Shown here: positions 56,674-64,000 of the stretch, piece after piece
How positions within the stretch are numbered: position 1 is the stretch's first letter
Layout: each line of letters begins with the position of its first letter
Origin: Chryseobacterium sp. 18061
GTDB lineage: Bacteria > Pseudomonadota > Gammaproteobacteria > Enterobacterales > Enterobacteriaceae
Direction of reading: 5' to 3'
Length of the DNA stretch: 64,000 bases
Assembly (NCBI GenBank): GCA_902706205.1
Contig: CACSKA010000009.1
Span: 186,001-250,000 of the forward strand
Position numbers and translations under genes: made by a program
Notes under the pieces: generated by a model
Databases searched by the model: none
Seen by the model: the letters and a program-made list of their open reading frames with translations, nothing else
What the model was told of the DNA's origin: nothing

Positions 56674-57012
56674 TCAGATTGCCGCGTCGTCTTCTTCGCC
56701 GGTACGGATACGAATCACGCGTGCTACGTCGAAGACAAAAATTTTGCCGTCGCCGATTTTGCCGGTCTGCGCTGTGCGGATAATGGTATCCACGCAGGTA
56801 TCGACGATATCGTCGGTCACCACAATTTCAATTTTCACCTTCGGCAGAAAATCGACCATGTATTCCGCACCACGGTACAGCTCGGTGTGACCTTTCTGAC
56901 GACCAAAGCCTTTCACTTCCGTTACCGTCATCCCGGTGATGCCGACTTCCGCCAGCGCTTCACGCACATCATCGAGTTTGAAGGGTTTAATAATCGCATC
57001 AATCTTTTTCAT
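56674..57012 (-). CDS. glnB: Nitrogen regulatory protein P-II (GlnB)
   Basis: Trimeric PII signal protein sensing glutamine, ATP and 2-oxoglutarate and controlling NtrB and adenylyltransferase. It is 112 residues, the exact family length. The uridylylated Tyr51 lies in the T-loop (GHTELYRGAEYMVDFLPK) and the C-terminal motif VRIRTGEEDDAAI is present. It follows glrR after 64 bp. Confidence 0.98.
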   Translation of the reverse strand: MKKIDAIIKPFKLDDVREALAEVGITGMTVTEVKGFGRQKGHTELYRGAEYMVDFLPKVKIEIVVTDDIVDTCVDTIIRTAQTGKIGDGKIFVFDVARVIRIRTGEEDDAAI

Positions 57013-57076
57013 GGTTTCCTGTCTTATCCGCGTAACCGGTTGCTTACCCTATCATAACGTCGTAGCGGGTAGCGGG

Positions 57077-58414
57077 CTACTCTTTAAAATCGTTGGCGTC
57101 GAGTTCGTGACGCGAGAGTAATTTGTAAAATTCGGTACGGTTGCGTCCCGCCATTCTCGCGGCGTGCGTCACATTCCCTTTGGTGATTTGCAGCAGCTTG
57201 CGCAGGTAGTTAAGTTCAAACTGATTACGCGCTTCGACAAACGTCGGCAGCGCGGTGTTTTCCCCTTCCAGCGCTTGATCCACCAGTGCATCGCCAATCA
57301 CCGGCGATGACGTCAGCGCCACACACTGCTCAATAACGTTCACCAGCTGACGTACGTTCCCCGGCCAGTTGGCGGTCATCAGTCGTTTCATCGCATCGGT
57401 CGAGAACGCCCTGACGAACGGCTTATGGCGGTCAGCGGACTGGCGCAGCAGATGATTGGCCAGCAGCGGGATATCTTCGGTACGCTCGGCCAGCGACGGA
57501 ATTTTCAGGCTGACGACGTTGAGACGGTAGTACAAATCTTCGCGGAATTCTCCGCGCGCCATCGCCTTCGGCAAATCGCGGTGGGTGGCGGAAACAATCC
57601 GCACGTTAATGTCGATATCGCGGTTGCTGCCCAGCGGGCGGATTTTGCGCTCCTGCAGTACGCGCAGCAGTTTGACCTGCAGCGGCGACGGCATATCGCC
57701 AATCTCATCGAGGAACAGCGTACCGCCTTCAGCCGCCTGGAAAAGGCCTTCGCGATTGCTGACTGCTCCGGTAAACGCCCCGCGCGCGTGACCGAACAGT
57801 TCAGACTCCAGCAACTGTTCCGGCAGCGCGCCACAGTTGATGGCGATGAACGGATATTTTCCACGCGGGCTGGCATTGTGGATGGCCTGGGCAAAAATCT
57901 CTTTCCCGGTGCCGCTCTGCCCGTTAATCAGCACGCTGACGTCGGACTGCGCCACCATTCGCGCCTGCTCCAGCAAACGTAGCATCACCGGGCTTCGGGT
58001 CACAATCGATTCGCGCCACTGATCGTCAGTCGCGGCGGCGGTATGCACCAACGCTTCATCGATGGCTTTATACAGCGCGTCTTTGTCCACCGGCTTGGTC
58101 AGGAAGCTGAACACGCCCTGCTGCGTGGCGGCGACGGCATCAGGAATCGATCCATGCGCGGTCAGGATGATCACCGGTTTCCCCGGCTGCACTTTCTGGA
58201 TCTCAGCGAACAGCTGCAGCCCGTCCATTTCATCCATGCGCAGATCGCTTATCACCAGATCGACGTTTTCACGCGCCAGCACGCGCAGCCCTTCCTGTCC
58301 GCTTTCGGCGGTCACCACCGAGAAGCCTTCACTGGTCAAACGCATGCCGAGCAGTTTGAGCAAACCGGGATCGTCATCGACCAGTAAAAGGTGTGCGGGC
58401 TTGCGTCCTGTCAT
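57077..58414 (-). CDS. glrR: GlrR (QseF), sigma-54-dependent response regulator
   Basis: Activator of glmY and rpoE, phosphorylated by GlrK. The 445-residue protein has a receiver domain with the phospho-acceptor near Asp57 (LVISDLRMD), an AAA+ domain with Walker A GQSGTGKEIFAQ and the sigma-54 contact loop GAFTGAVSNR, and a Fis-type C-terminal HTH (THAARMAGRNRTEFYKLL). It overlaps qseG by 4 bp in the glrK-qseG-glrR operon. Its own target boxes lie upstream of glmY in this window. Confidence 0.97.
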   Translation of the reverse strand: MTGRKPAHLLLVDDDPGLLKLLGMRLTSEGFSVVTAESGQEGLRVLARENVDLVISDLRMDEMDGLQLFAEIQKVQPGKPVIILTAHGSIPDAVAATQQGVFSFLTKPVDKDALYKAIDEALVHTAAATDDQWRESIVTRSPVMLRLLEQARMVAQSDVSVLINGQSGTGKEIFAQAIHNASPRGKYPFIAINCGALPEQLLESELFGHARGAFTGAVSNREGLFQAAEGGTLFLDEIGDMPSPLQVKLLRVLQERKIRPLGSNRDIDINVRIVSATHRDLPKAMARGEFREDLYYRLNVVSLKIPSLAERTEDIPLLANHLLRQSADRHKPFVRAFSTDAMKRLMTANWPGNVRQLVNVIEQCVALTSSPVIGDALVDQALEGENTALPTFVEARNQFELNYLRKLLQITKGNVTHAARMAGRNRTEFYKLLSRHELDANDFKE

Positions 58415-59127
58415 GGTTTTTCCTCTCCGTCCGGGGTGTCTTTCGCCGCAGGTGACGGGTCAGCCACATGCCCAGGATCCGGGGCAAAGCTGCTGTTCGC
58501 CGGTTTGCGGCTGGAAAGCTGACGTTCGATATCGGTCAGATTCTCCAGTTTGCGCGTGGTTAAATCGAGCTGGCTGCGCAGATGCTGCTGCTGTTGACGC
58601 AGAATATCGAGTTCAACATCTGACGACTGTTGCAGTTTGCTGTAGCGCGAACGCTCGTCGGAAAGCTGAAGCTGCGAGGCCTGGCCGTCGCGCCAGATTT
58701 GATACAGCGGGCGTATCTGTGATGGAAACTGCGGGCTAAAACTGTCGAGGCGGCTGACCGCATCCCGGCGCTCGAGCGGACTTATTTTGGCGCTGGCGAG
58801 CAATATGCCGCGGCGGAATGCATCCTGCCAGTTGTCGTCGGTATGCAAGCGGGCTTCGCTGCGCGCCATTTCAGGCGACAGCCGCTCGGCACAATCCATC
58901 CCGCGCAGCCAGTAAAGCGGGTTTTTCTCGGTGGCATCACCGTGCAGCGACCAAACGTCCATACAGTCGGTGGAGAGGAAATCCGCTACCTGTTGCTGAG
59001 GCAGCTTGTCTTCGTCGCTGGCATTCGTTGCATGCGTAGAAGTGGTACACCCGGCCAGCAGAAAACATGACGCTCCGGCCAGGAGCGAAAGAATAATGGG
59101 GGACATTTTCACCAGACATTGCTTCAT
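58411..59127 (-). CDS. qseG: QseG (YfhG), outer-membrane lipoprotein of the GlrK/GlrR system
   Basis: The 238-residue protein has a lipoprotein signal ending FLLAGC (Cys27) and a mainly helical periplasmic domain with a predicted coiled coil in its second half (QLQLSDERSRYSKLQQSS, ILRQQQQHLRSQLDLTTRKL). In E. coli QseG stimulates the GlrK kinase from the outer membrane. It overlaps glrR and glrK by 4 bp at each end. Confidence 0.94.
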   Translation of the reverse strand: MKQCLVKMSPIILSLLAGASCFLLAGCTTSTHATNASDEDKLPQQQVADFLSTDCMDVWSLHGDATEKNPLYWLRGMDCAERLSPEMARSEARLHTDDNWQDAFRRGILLASAKISPLERRDAVSRLDSFSPQFPSQIRPLYQIWRDGQASQLQLSDERSRYSKLQQSSDVELDILRQQQQHLRSQLDLTTRKLENLTDIERQLSSRKPANSSFAPDPGHVADPSPAAKDTPDGEEKP

Positions 59128-60560
59128 TTAATGGGTTTATCCGTGTCTGAAAGAGAGAGCTCTATGCGGAAGCAAACGTTGCCTTCTGGCGCATCAACCA
59201 GCTGCAGGGAACCCCGCATCCGGCGAATACAATCCTGGGCAATACTCAGTCCCAAGCCGCTTCCCTTCACAGCCCCTTTGCGTTGATGACTGCCCTGATA
59301 AAAAGGCTCAAAAATCATGGTCTGTTCCGCATCCGGGATCGGCGTCCCGCTGTTCATCACCTCGAGGAAAATCGAGTTTCCCTGCTGGCGACTGCGCAGA
59401 TAAATGGTACCGGATTCACTGCCGTAGTGCACCGCATTGGAATAGAGATTATCCAGCGCGCTCAGCAGCAACATCGGCTCGGCCCAGCACTCACGCGCCT
59501 CAAGTTCAACGCGGGTATGCATCATTTTAGCTCGTGCCGGCAAACTGTGGGCGGAGACCACCCTCTCCACCAGCGGTGCCAGCTCGACTTTTTCCATTTC
59601 CACCGGGCTATCGGCCAGTTTACGGTTGTAATCGAGCAGTTGCTCAATCAGCTTTTGCAGGTTGCGGCTACTGTCATCGAGAATCGATACCACTTCTTTT
59701 TGCTCTGAGGTAAGCGGCCCGACTATCTCATCTGCCAGCAGTTCGGTCCCCTCACGCATACTGGCGAGCGGGGTTTTTAACTCGTGGGAGAGATGGCGTA
59801 AAAACTGATGGCGCTGGGACTCAAGCCAGGACAGGCGTTCGCTGAGCCAGACAATACGTTGCCCGACGGACTGCAGCTCGCGCGGGCCGGTCAGCATCGC
59901 CGAACTGCCGAGCGATTTTCCCTCACCCAGCCGGTTAATCATTCGCTGGATGTTCTTTACCGGGCCGATAATCATGCGGGTAAAAAGCACCATCATGGTC
60001 AGGCTGACCATGAACAGCACCAGCGCCTGCCAGCCAAAGAACTGCCCGCGCTCGGCGATTTCCTTTTGCAGCTGCTGACCACGCGAAAACACCACCGTGC
60101 GGGTGGCCTGAACCATCTCGGTATTGGCGGAGGCGAACGCTTCCAGCTGTGCGGCGGCTTTTTCTTCCGGCCCGCTGTTTTTACAGCGCAGATCGGCAAG
60201 GTCACTCAAACCCTGGCGCAGCGTCTGATAGAGCTTGTCGTCAGGCAGAACGCCCGCGTGGGCATCCAGCATATCGCTGTAGCGCTTGCGCTGGCTCTGA
60301 TAAACCTTCGCCAGCGTGGCGTCATCCAGCACGCAGTATTGGCGGTAGCTGCGTTCCATTTCCAGGGCGGCGTTGGTCATCGCTTCGCTGCGACGCGCAT
60401 CAATCAGCGTCGTGCGATTGGTCAGTGCGGCCTGCGAACTTAGCGCATTCAGGCTCTGCCATGCCTGCCACGCCAGCACCAGCAGCGGAAGCAGGATCAA
60501 CAGAAACGACAGCATGACCAGTTGGCGCAGCGAGCGGGGGAAAAGAGACCAGCGTTTCAA
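59124..60560 (-). CDS. glrK: GlrK (QseE), sensor histidine kinase
   Basis: The 478-residue kinase has a first membrane helix near 13-32, a periplasmic domain to about 176, a second helix near 177-194, a HAMP region, the phospho-acceptor His259 in RHLSHELKTPLASM, and a C-terminal ATPase domain (LDNLYSNAVHYG, KGSGLGLSIAQD). It phosphorylates GlrR. It follows glmY on the same strand after about 60 bp, and transcription from glmY may read into it. Confidence 0.97.
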   Translation of the reverse strand: MKRWSLFPRSLRQLVMLSFLLILLPLLVLAWQAWQSLNALSSQAALTNRTTLIDARRSEAMTNAALEMERSYRQYCVLDDATLAKVYQSQRKRYSDMLDAHAGVLPDDKLYQTLRQGLSDLADLRCKNSGPEEKAAAQLEAFASANTEMVQATRTVVFSRGQQLQKEIAERGQFFGWQALVLFMVSLTMMVLFTRMIIGPVKNIQRMINRLGEGKSLGSSAMLTGPRELQSVGQRIVWLSERLSWLESQRHQFLRHLSHELKTPLASMREGTELLADEIVGPLTSEQKEVVSILDDSSRNLQKLIEQLLDYNRKLADSPVEMEKVELAPLVERVVSAHSLPARAKMMHTRVELEARECWAEPMLLLSALDNLYSNAVHYGSESGTIYLRSRQQGNSIFLEVMNSGTPIPDAEQTMIFEPFYQGSHQRKGAVKGSGLGLSIAQDCIRRMRGSLQLVDAPEGNVCFRIELSLSDTDKPIK

Positions 60561-60618
60561 TGGGTTCGCCCTTAATCGTTATCTTAAAGGCAGGGTAACT
60601 GAGGTCAGGGTATAGATA

Positions 60619-60803
60619 CAACAACGCCGGGCTAAACCCGGCGTTGTTATTGAATAAGGCGGTGCCTAACTCCACGTTTCGCCCGATGGTTGATATAGCT
60701 AAGCTGATATCAGATGTTGGACGGCAGGCACCTTTTTGTGCGTCATTCGAGGTTTATGTAGCGCTTCCCGGAGGGGCTGACATAAGAAGGTGAATGAGCC
60801 ACT
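60619..60803 (-). ncRNA. glmY: Small RNA GlmY
   Basis: About 185 nt on the minus strand starting AGTGGCTCATTCACC and ending in the terminator AACAACGCCGGG / CCCGGCGTTGTT (60620-60648). Internal segments such as CGCACAAAAAGGTGCCTGCC and CATCGGGCGAAACGTGGAG match E. coli GlmY as I remember it. GlmY captures the adaptor RapZ, protecting GlmZ and so raising GlmS synthesis for amino-sugar production. It occupies the same site as in E. coli, upstream of glrK. Confidence 0.92.
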
Positions 60804-60814
60804 GCTAGTTATTA

Positions 60815-60830
60815 TGCAGTAAGCGTGCCA
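60815..60830 (-). promoter_or_regulatory. Sigma-54 promoter of glmY
   Basis: The minus strand carries TGGCAC-N5-CTGCA, the -24/-12 pattern, with the -12 dinucleotide exactly 12 bases before the inferred GlmY 5' end at 60803. Activation by GlrR from the upstream boxes is expected. Confidence 0.88.
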
Positions 60831-60917
60831 CAATGCAAACACTATTATTAACACATTGATATTAAACGAATCACAATAAAATCGACATCATCACGGATGT
60901 ATGTTTTTTAATCTAAC

Positions 60918-60935
60918 CGTCTCAAGATAGAGACG
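60918..60935. promoter_or_regulatory. GlrR box 1 (imperfect)
   Basis: CGTC-N10-GACG, one base off in each half from the TGTC-N10-GACA GlrR consensus, about 115-130 bp upstream of the glmY start. Confidence 0.6.
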
Positions 60936-60981
60936 CATTAAAACATTATTGAAATAACAATATGTAAATCAGTATGTTACG

Positions 60982-60999
60982 TGTCTCCTTTTGGAGACA
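60982..60999. promoter_or_regulatory. GlrR box 2
   Basis: Perfect TGTC-N10-GACA inside the wider palindrome TGTCTCCTTTTGGAGACA, about 180-195 bp upstream of the glmY start. Confidence 0.8.
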
Positions 61000-61013
61000 G
61001 GAAAATGCATGGC

Positions 61014-61031
61014 TGTCGTGTTACGCAGACA
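61014..61031. promoter_or_regulatory. GlrR box 3
   Basis: Perfect TGTC-N10-GACA (TGTCGTGTTACGCAGACA), about 210-228 bp upstream of the glmY start. Three boxes in all are seen, the number I recall for E. coli glmY. Confidence 0.8.
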
Positions 61032-61288
61032 ACGCAGCGACAGAAAGGGGTGCTTATATTTTATCTGAAATAAAGTCCCGTAACGAAATAAAACTTTGTT
61101 AGTATCCACACCCAGTAATTATAAGACCCACAAAAGAGTGTTTTATTTACTGGCGTTATATGCAGAAGCAATTCATTCGAACAATCTATATATTGCAGGG
61201 TTAATGAGAGATATCCTCCGTCCGGATATCATAATATTTTTATATGTTTTATATCCGATAGATTAAACAGAAGCTCAAGGTATAAATA
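61032..61288. other. AT-rich leader of the YopT-like gene
   Basis: About 255 bp without a coding frame I trust, increasingly AT-rich toward the ATG at 61289. It must hold the promoter of the C58-type gene; TATAAT-like hexamers are too common here to pick one. The junction with the core sequence appears to lie soon after GlrR box 3. Confidence 0.5.
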
Positions 61289-61936
61289 ATGAAAATAGAT
61301 AAATTTTTTCAGTACAGTTACTTATCTAAAAACAAAAGCATATTTGGTGCAAAATGTGGCGGTGTATGTACTGGCCTCTCTCTGGCATGGATTGAAGCAA
61401 ACATCGAACATAAAGGGTTCAAACAATATGCCAAACAGACGCCGATCAAACACAAGGTTGCTCAATGGCAGGAACAGTATTCGCGGAACAAGATCTGCAT
61501 GAGCTCTTCCCTCGGCCAGGATGTTGACGCATTTATTATGATAACGGGCGACGAAGACCTCCTTCGTCAATGGGGAGATATGGTGGGATATCGACTCACC
61601 CGGATGGAGGGTGGATCAGGCGGGCCCGGGAAGGAAAGGAAGAATATGTTAGCGCAATTAACATGGAGTATGATCAGCCGGAATGTCGGAATGGTATATG
61701 GCATTATTAGGCTGATGCCTAAGGACGGGAATGGACATTGCCTGGCATGGACCCAACTGGATAAAGTGTATAGTTTTTTTGATGCTAACTTCGGCATTTA
61801 TTCCGGGATAACGGAAGTGAAACTCCCCGGATTCATCAGCTCACACCTCAAAAGATATTACAAAGACTTAAATTACACATGGACTACAGCGAAATTCAGT
61901 AAAATCTACACAACCCAACCACTGCTCACACCATAA
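61289..61936 (+). CDS. YopT/AvrPphB-like cysteine protease (peptidase C58 pattern)
   Basis: The 215-residue protein starts MKIDKFFQYS with AAGG about 10 bp upstream. The C58 catalytic series is present: Cys27 in GGVCTGLSLAW, His150 in GNGHCLAW and Asp165 in FFDANFGIY. The Cys-to-His (about 123) and His-to-Asp (15) spacing is close to YopT (119 and 16) and AvrPphB (114 and 15) from memory. YopT cleaves prenylated Rho GTPases and AvrPphB cleaves plant kinases. There is no signal peptide or membrane helix, and almost no residues precede the catalytic Cys, so the usual type III secretion/chaperone region is missing or very short. AT-rich relative to purL and glrK. Alone between the glmY control region and purL; no partner gene. 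Confidence 0.75.
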   Translation: MKIDKFFQYSYLSKNKSIFGAKCGGVCTGLSLAWIEANIEHKGFKQYAKQTPIKHKVAQWQEQYSRNKICMSSSLGQDVDAFIMITGDEDLLRQWGDMVGYRLTRMEGGSGGPGKERKNMLAQLTWSMISRNVGMVYGIIRLMPKDGNGHCLAWTQLDKVYSFFDANFGIYSGITEVKLPGFISSHLKRYYKDLNYTWTTAKFSKIYTTQPLLTP

Positions 61937-62003
61937 TCCCGATTGTTTCAACCTTGATATCCTGGCAGGAGAGATTATTCCCCGGCTGATGGGGATTATC
62001 CGT

Positions 62004-62036
62004 AAAAAAGCCTTCCGTTATCGGGAAGGCTTTTTT
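62004..62036. terminator. Bidirectional terminator between the C58 gene and purL
   Basis: GCCTTCC / GGAAGGC stem with A6 before and T6 after, usable from both strands. It lies between the two convergent genes and close to the purL stop codon, so it is probably the original purL terminator. Confidence 0.85.
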
Positions 62037-62051
62037 GTCGTACCGGAAAAA

Positions 62052-64000
62052 TTAACCCAACTGTTTACGGGCGTTGCGGAAAATACGCATCCACGGGCTG
62101 TCTTCACCCCAGTTTTCCGGGTGCCAGGAGTTGGCCACCGTACGGAATACGCGCTCCGGGTGCGGCATCATCAGGGTGACGCGCCCGCTTTCGCTGGTTA
62201 CGGCGGTGATTCCGTTCGGTGAGCCGTTCGGGTTCGCCGGGTAATTCTGCGTCACGTTGCCGTAATGGTCGACAAAGCGCAGCGCCACCAGGCCTTTGCT
62301 TTCCAGCTGCGCCAGATGTGCATCGTCACGTACTTCAACGCGACCTTCGCCGTGGGAAACAGCGATTGGCATCTGCGAACCCACCATGCCCTGCAACAGC
62401 AGTGACGGGCTCTGAGTCACTTCGACCAGGCTGAAACGCGCTTCGAAACGGTCTGAATGGTTACGTACAAAGCGCGGCCACAGGCTGCTGCCCGGGATCA
62501 GGTCACGCAGATTCGACATCATCTGACAGCCGTTACACACGCCCAGCGCCAGGGTTTGTGGACGATGGAAGAACGTTTCGAACTCATCGCGCACGCGGTC
62601 GTTGAACAGAATCGATTTCGCCCAGCCTTCACCGGCGCCCAGTACGTCACCGTAAGAGAAGCCGCCGCAGGCCACCAGCGCCTGGAAATCGTCCAGACCG
62701 GTACGACCCGCCAGCAGATCGCTCATGTGAACGTCGATGGCATCGAAGCCCGCACGGTGGAACGCCGCTGCCATTTCAACGTGAGAGTTCACGCCCTGCT
62801 CACGCAGGACCGCCACTTTCGGACGTGCACCCTTGGCAATGTACGGTGCCGCGACGTCTTCATTGATGTCGAAACTGAGCTTCACGTTCAGGCCCGGATC
62901 GCTGTCATTGCGCTTCGCCTCGTGCTCCTGATCGGCGCACTCCGGGTTGTCGCGCAGACGCTGCATCTGCCAGGTAGTTTCTGCCCACCACATACGCAGC
63001 GTGGTACGGCTTTCGCTGTAAACCGGATGACCGCCCGCAGTGATCACGAAACGATCACCCTCGGTCGCTTTACCGATCACATGGACGCAATCGGCCAGGC
63101 CGTGTGCGGCAAAAATGCTTTCGACCTGAGCGCGGTCTTGTGCACGAACCTGAATCACACCGCCCAGCTCTTCGTTGAACAGCGCCGCCAGATTATCTTC
63201 ACCCAACGCGGCAATATCGACATCAACGCCGCAGTGGCCGGTGAAGGCCATTTCCGCGAGCGTAACCAACAGGCCGCCGTCAGAGCGGTCGTGCCAGGCC
63301 AGCAGTTTGCGTTCAGCCACCAGCACCTGCATCGCATCCCAGAAGCCTTTCAGCTGTTCGGTGCTGCGAACGTCAGCGGTTTTGTCTCCGAGCTGGCGGT
63401 AAACCTGCGCCAACGACGTGGCACCGAGCGCATTGTGACCTTTCCCGAGGTCGATCAGCAGCAGAGCATTATCCTCGGTAGAAAGCTGCGGAGTAACGGT
63501 ACGACGTACATCTTCCACACGGGCAAAGGCGGTGATTACCAGCGACAGCGGCGACGTCATTTCACGCTCTGCACTGCCTTCCTGCCAACGGGTTTTCATC
63601 GACATCGAGTCCTTGCCGACCGGAATCGTCAGACCCAGCGCCGGACACAGTTCTTCGCCGACGGCTTTCACCGCCGCGTACAGGCCCGCGTCTTCACCCG
63701 GGTGTCCTGCCGCCGCCATCCAGTTAGCGGAAAGCTTGATACGTTTCAGATCGCCGACCTGCGTACCGACGATGTTGGTCAGCGCCTCGCCGACTGCCAG
63801 ACGGGCAGACGCAGCGAAATCGAGCAGCGCAACCGGCGCACGTTCACCCAGCGCCATCGCTTCACCGTAGTAGCTGTCGAGACTGGCGGTGGTTACCGCA
63901 CAGTTTGCTACCGGAACCTGCCATGGACCCACCATCTGGTCACGCGCGACCATGCCAGTAACCGAACGGTCACCGATGGTGACGAGGAAGGTTTTCTCAG
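62052..64000 (-). CDS. purL: Phosphoribosylformylglycinamidine synthase (3' part)
   Basis: Large single-chain FGAM synthase of purine synthesis, here only its C-terminal 649 residues; the reading frame continues past 64000 (EKTFLVTIGDRSVTG precedes MVARDQMVGP). Visible: FGAM-synthase core (PVGKDSMSMKTRW, NALLLIDLG, HDRSDGGLLVTL) and the class I glutamine amidotransferase domain with the nucleophile in LALGVCNGCQ and catalytic His/Glu in HPENWGEDSPW or the preceding PHPERVFR. Strongly conserved, including the C-terminus NARKQLG. Confidence 0.98.
   Translation of the reverse strand, partial: EKTFLVTIGDRSVTGMVARDQMVGPWQVPVANCAVTTASLDSYYGEAMALGERAPVALLDFAASARLAVGEALTNIVGTQVGDLKRIKLSANWMAAAGHPGEDAGLYAAVKAVGEELCPALGLTIPVGKDSMSMKTRWQEGSAEREMTSPLSLVITAFARVEDVRRTVTPQLSTEDNALLLIDLGKGHNALGATSLAQVYRQLGDKTADVRSTEQLKGFWDAMQVLVAERKLLAWHDRSDGGLLVTLAEMAFTGHCGVDVDIAALGEDNLAALFNEELGGVIQVRAQDRAQVESIFAAHGLADCVHVIGKATEGDRFVITAGGHPVYSESRTTLRMWWAETTWQMQRLRDNPECADQEHEAKRNDSDPGLNVKLSFDINEDVAAPYIAKGARPKVAVLREQGVNSHVEMAAAFHRAGFDAIDVHMSDLLAGRTGLDDFQALVACGGFSYGDVLGAGEGWAKSILFNDRVRDEFETFFHRPQTLALGVCNGCQMMSNLRDLIPGSSLWPRFVRNHSDRFEARFSLVEVTQSPSLLLQGMVGSQMPIAVSHGEGRVEVRDDAHLAQLESKGLVALRFVDHYGNVTQNYPANPNGSPNGITAVTSESGRVTLMMPHPERVFRTVANSWHPENWGEDSPWMRIFRNARKQLG

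Overview
The window is ordinary enterobacterial chromosome. Most genes match, in sequence and order, the Escherichia coli/Salmonella block from der to purL, here running yfgJ, der, bamB, yfgM, hisS, ispG, rodZ, rlmN, ndk, pbpC, yfhM, sseA, sseB, pepB, the isc-hsc operon, trmJ, suhB, csiE, hcaT, yph, glyA, hmp, cad, dtpC, glnB, glrR-qseG-glrK, glmY and purL. The cadCBA-dtpC block between hmp and glnB is the arrangement I recall from Salmonella, while the yphABCDEFGH genes are an E. coli-type trait. The sequence supports a member of the Enterobacteriaceae (Citrobacter/Enterobacter/Kluyvera-like), but I cannot fix the genus.

Layout. 1-12.9 kb: yfgJ (cut by the window edge), an extra Gfo/Idh/MocA oxidoreductase, then der, bamB, yfgM, hisS, ispG, rodZ, rlmN, ndk and pbpC, all on the minus strand (ribosome assembly, outer-membrane assembly, histidyl-tRNA, isoprenoid precursors, cell shape, rRNA/tRNA methylation, nucleotide balance, peptidoglycan). 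12.9-21 kb: yfhM (alpha-2-macroglobulin), sseA, sseB, pepB. 21-27.6 kb: the complete Fe-S assembly operon iscR-S-U-A-hscB-hscA-fdx-iscX, with two exactly abutting IscR boxes, a hairpin after iscR and an attenuator-like hairpin after iscA, followed by trmJ and suhB. 28.5-34.5 kb is accessory: a NicO-type Ni/Co exporter with a DUF1007 partner, csiE, hcaT without any hca catabolic genes, a sugar-porter MFS gene and the C-terminal remnant of an aldose 1-epimerase. 34.6-45.3 kb: the yph sugar system (mutarotase, dehydrogenase, three-part ABC importer, large DUF5107/TPR protein, divergent ROK regulator, DoxX protein). 46.7-56.6 kb: glyA, hmp, and the acid-inducible lysine decarboxylase system cadC-cadBA with dtpC. 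56.7-64 kb: glnB, the GlrK/QseG/GlrR signalling operon, sRNA glmY with its sigma-54 promoter and three GlrR boxes, and the 3' part of purL.

The unusual content is two AT-rich single genes dropped into otherwise conserved junctions. The one at 61289-61936 (between the glmY control region and purL) carries the Cys/His/Asp pattern and spacing of the YopT/AvrPphB cysteine proteases (peptidase family C58). The one at 45439-46170 (between yphA and glyA) carries a different but also papain-like Cys/His/Asp pattern (GNCGE, DHALVLVG, CDPWA), recalling the SseI/Pasteurella-toxin type of effector fold. No secretion apparatus, immunity gene, integrase or transposase is visible near either; they are the best candidates here for something undescribed.

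No tRNA, rRNA, CRISPR array, prophage or insertion sequence was recognised. All functional assignments rest on reading the translations and on remembered family features; no database search was run.
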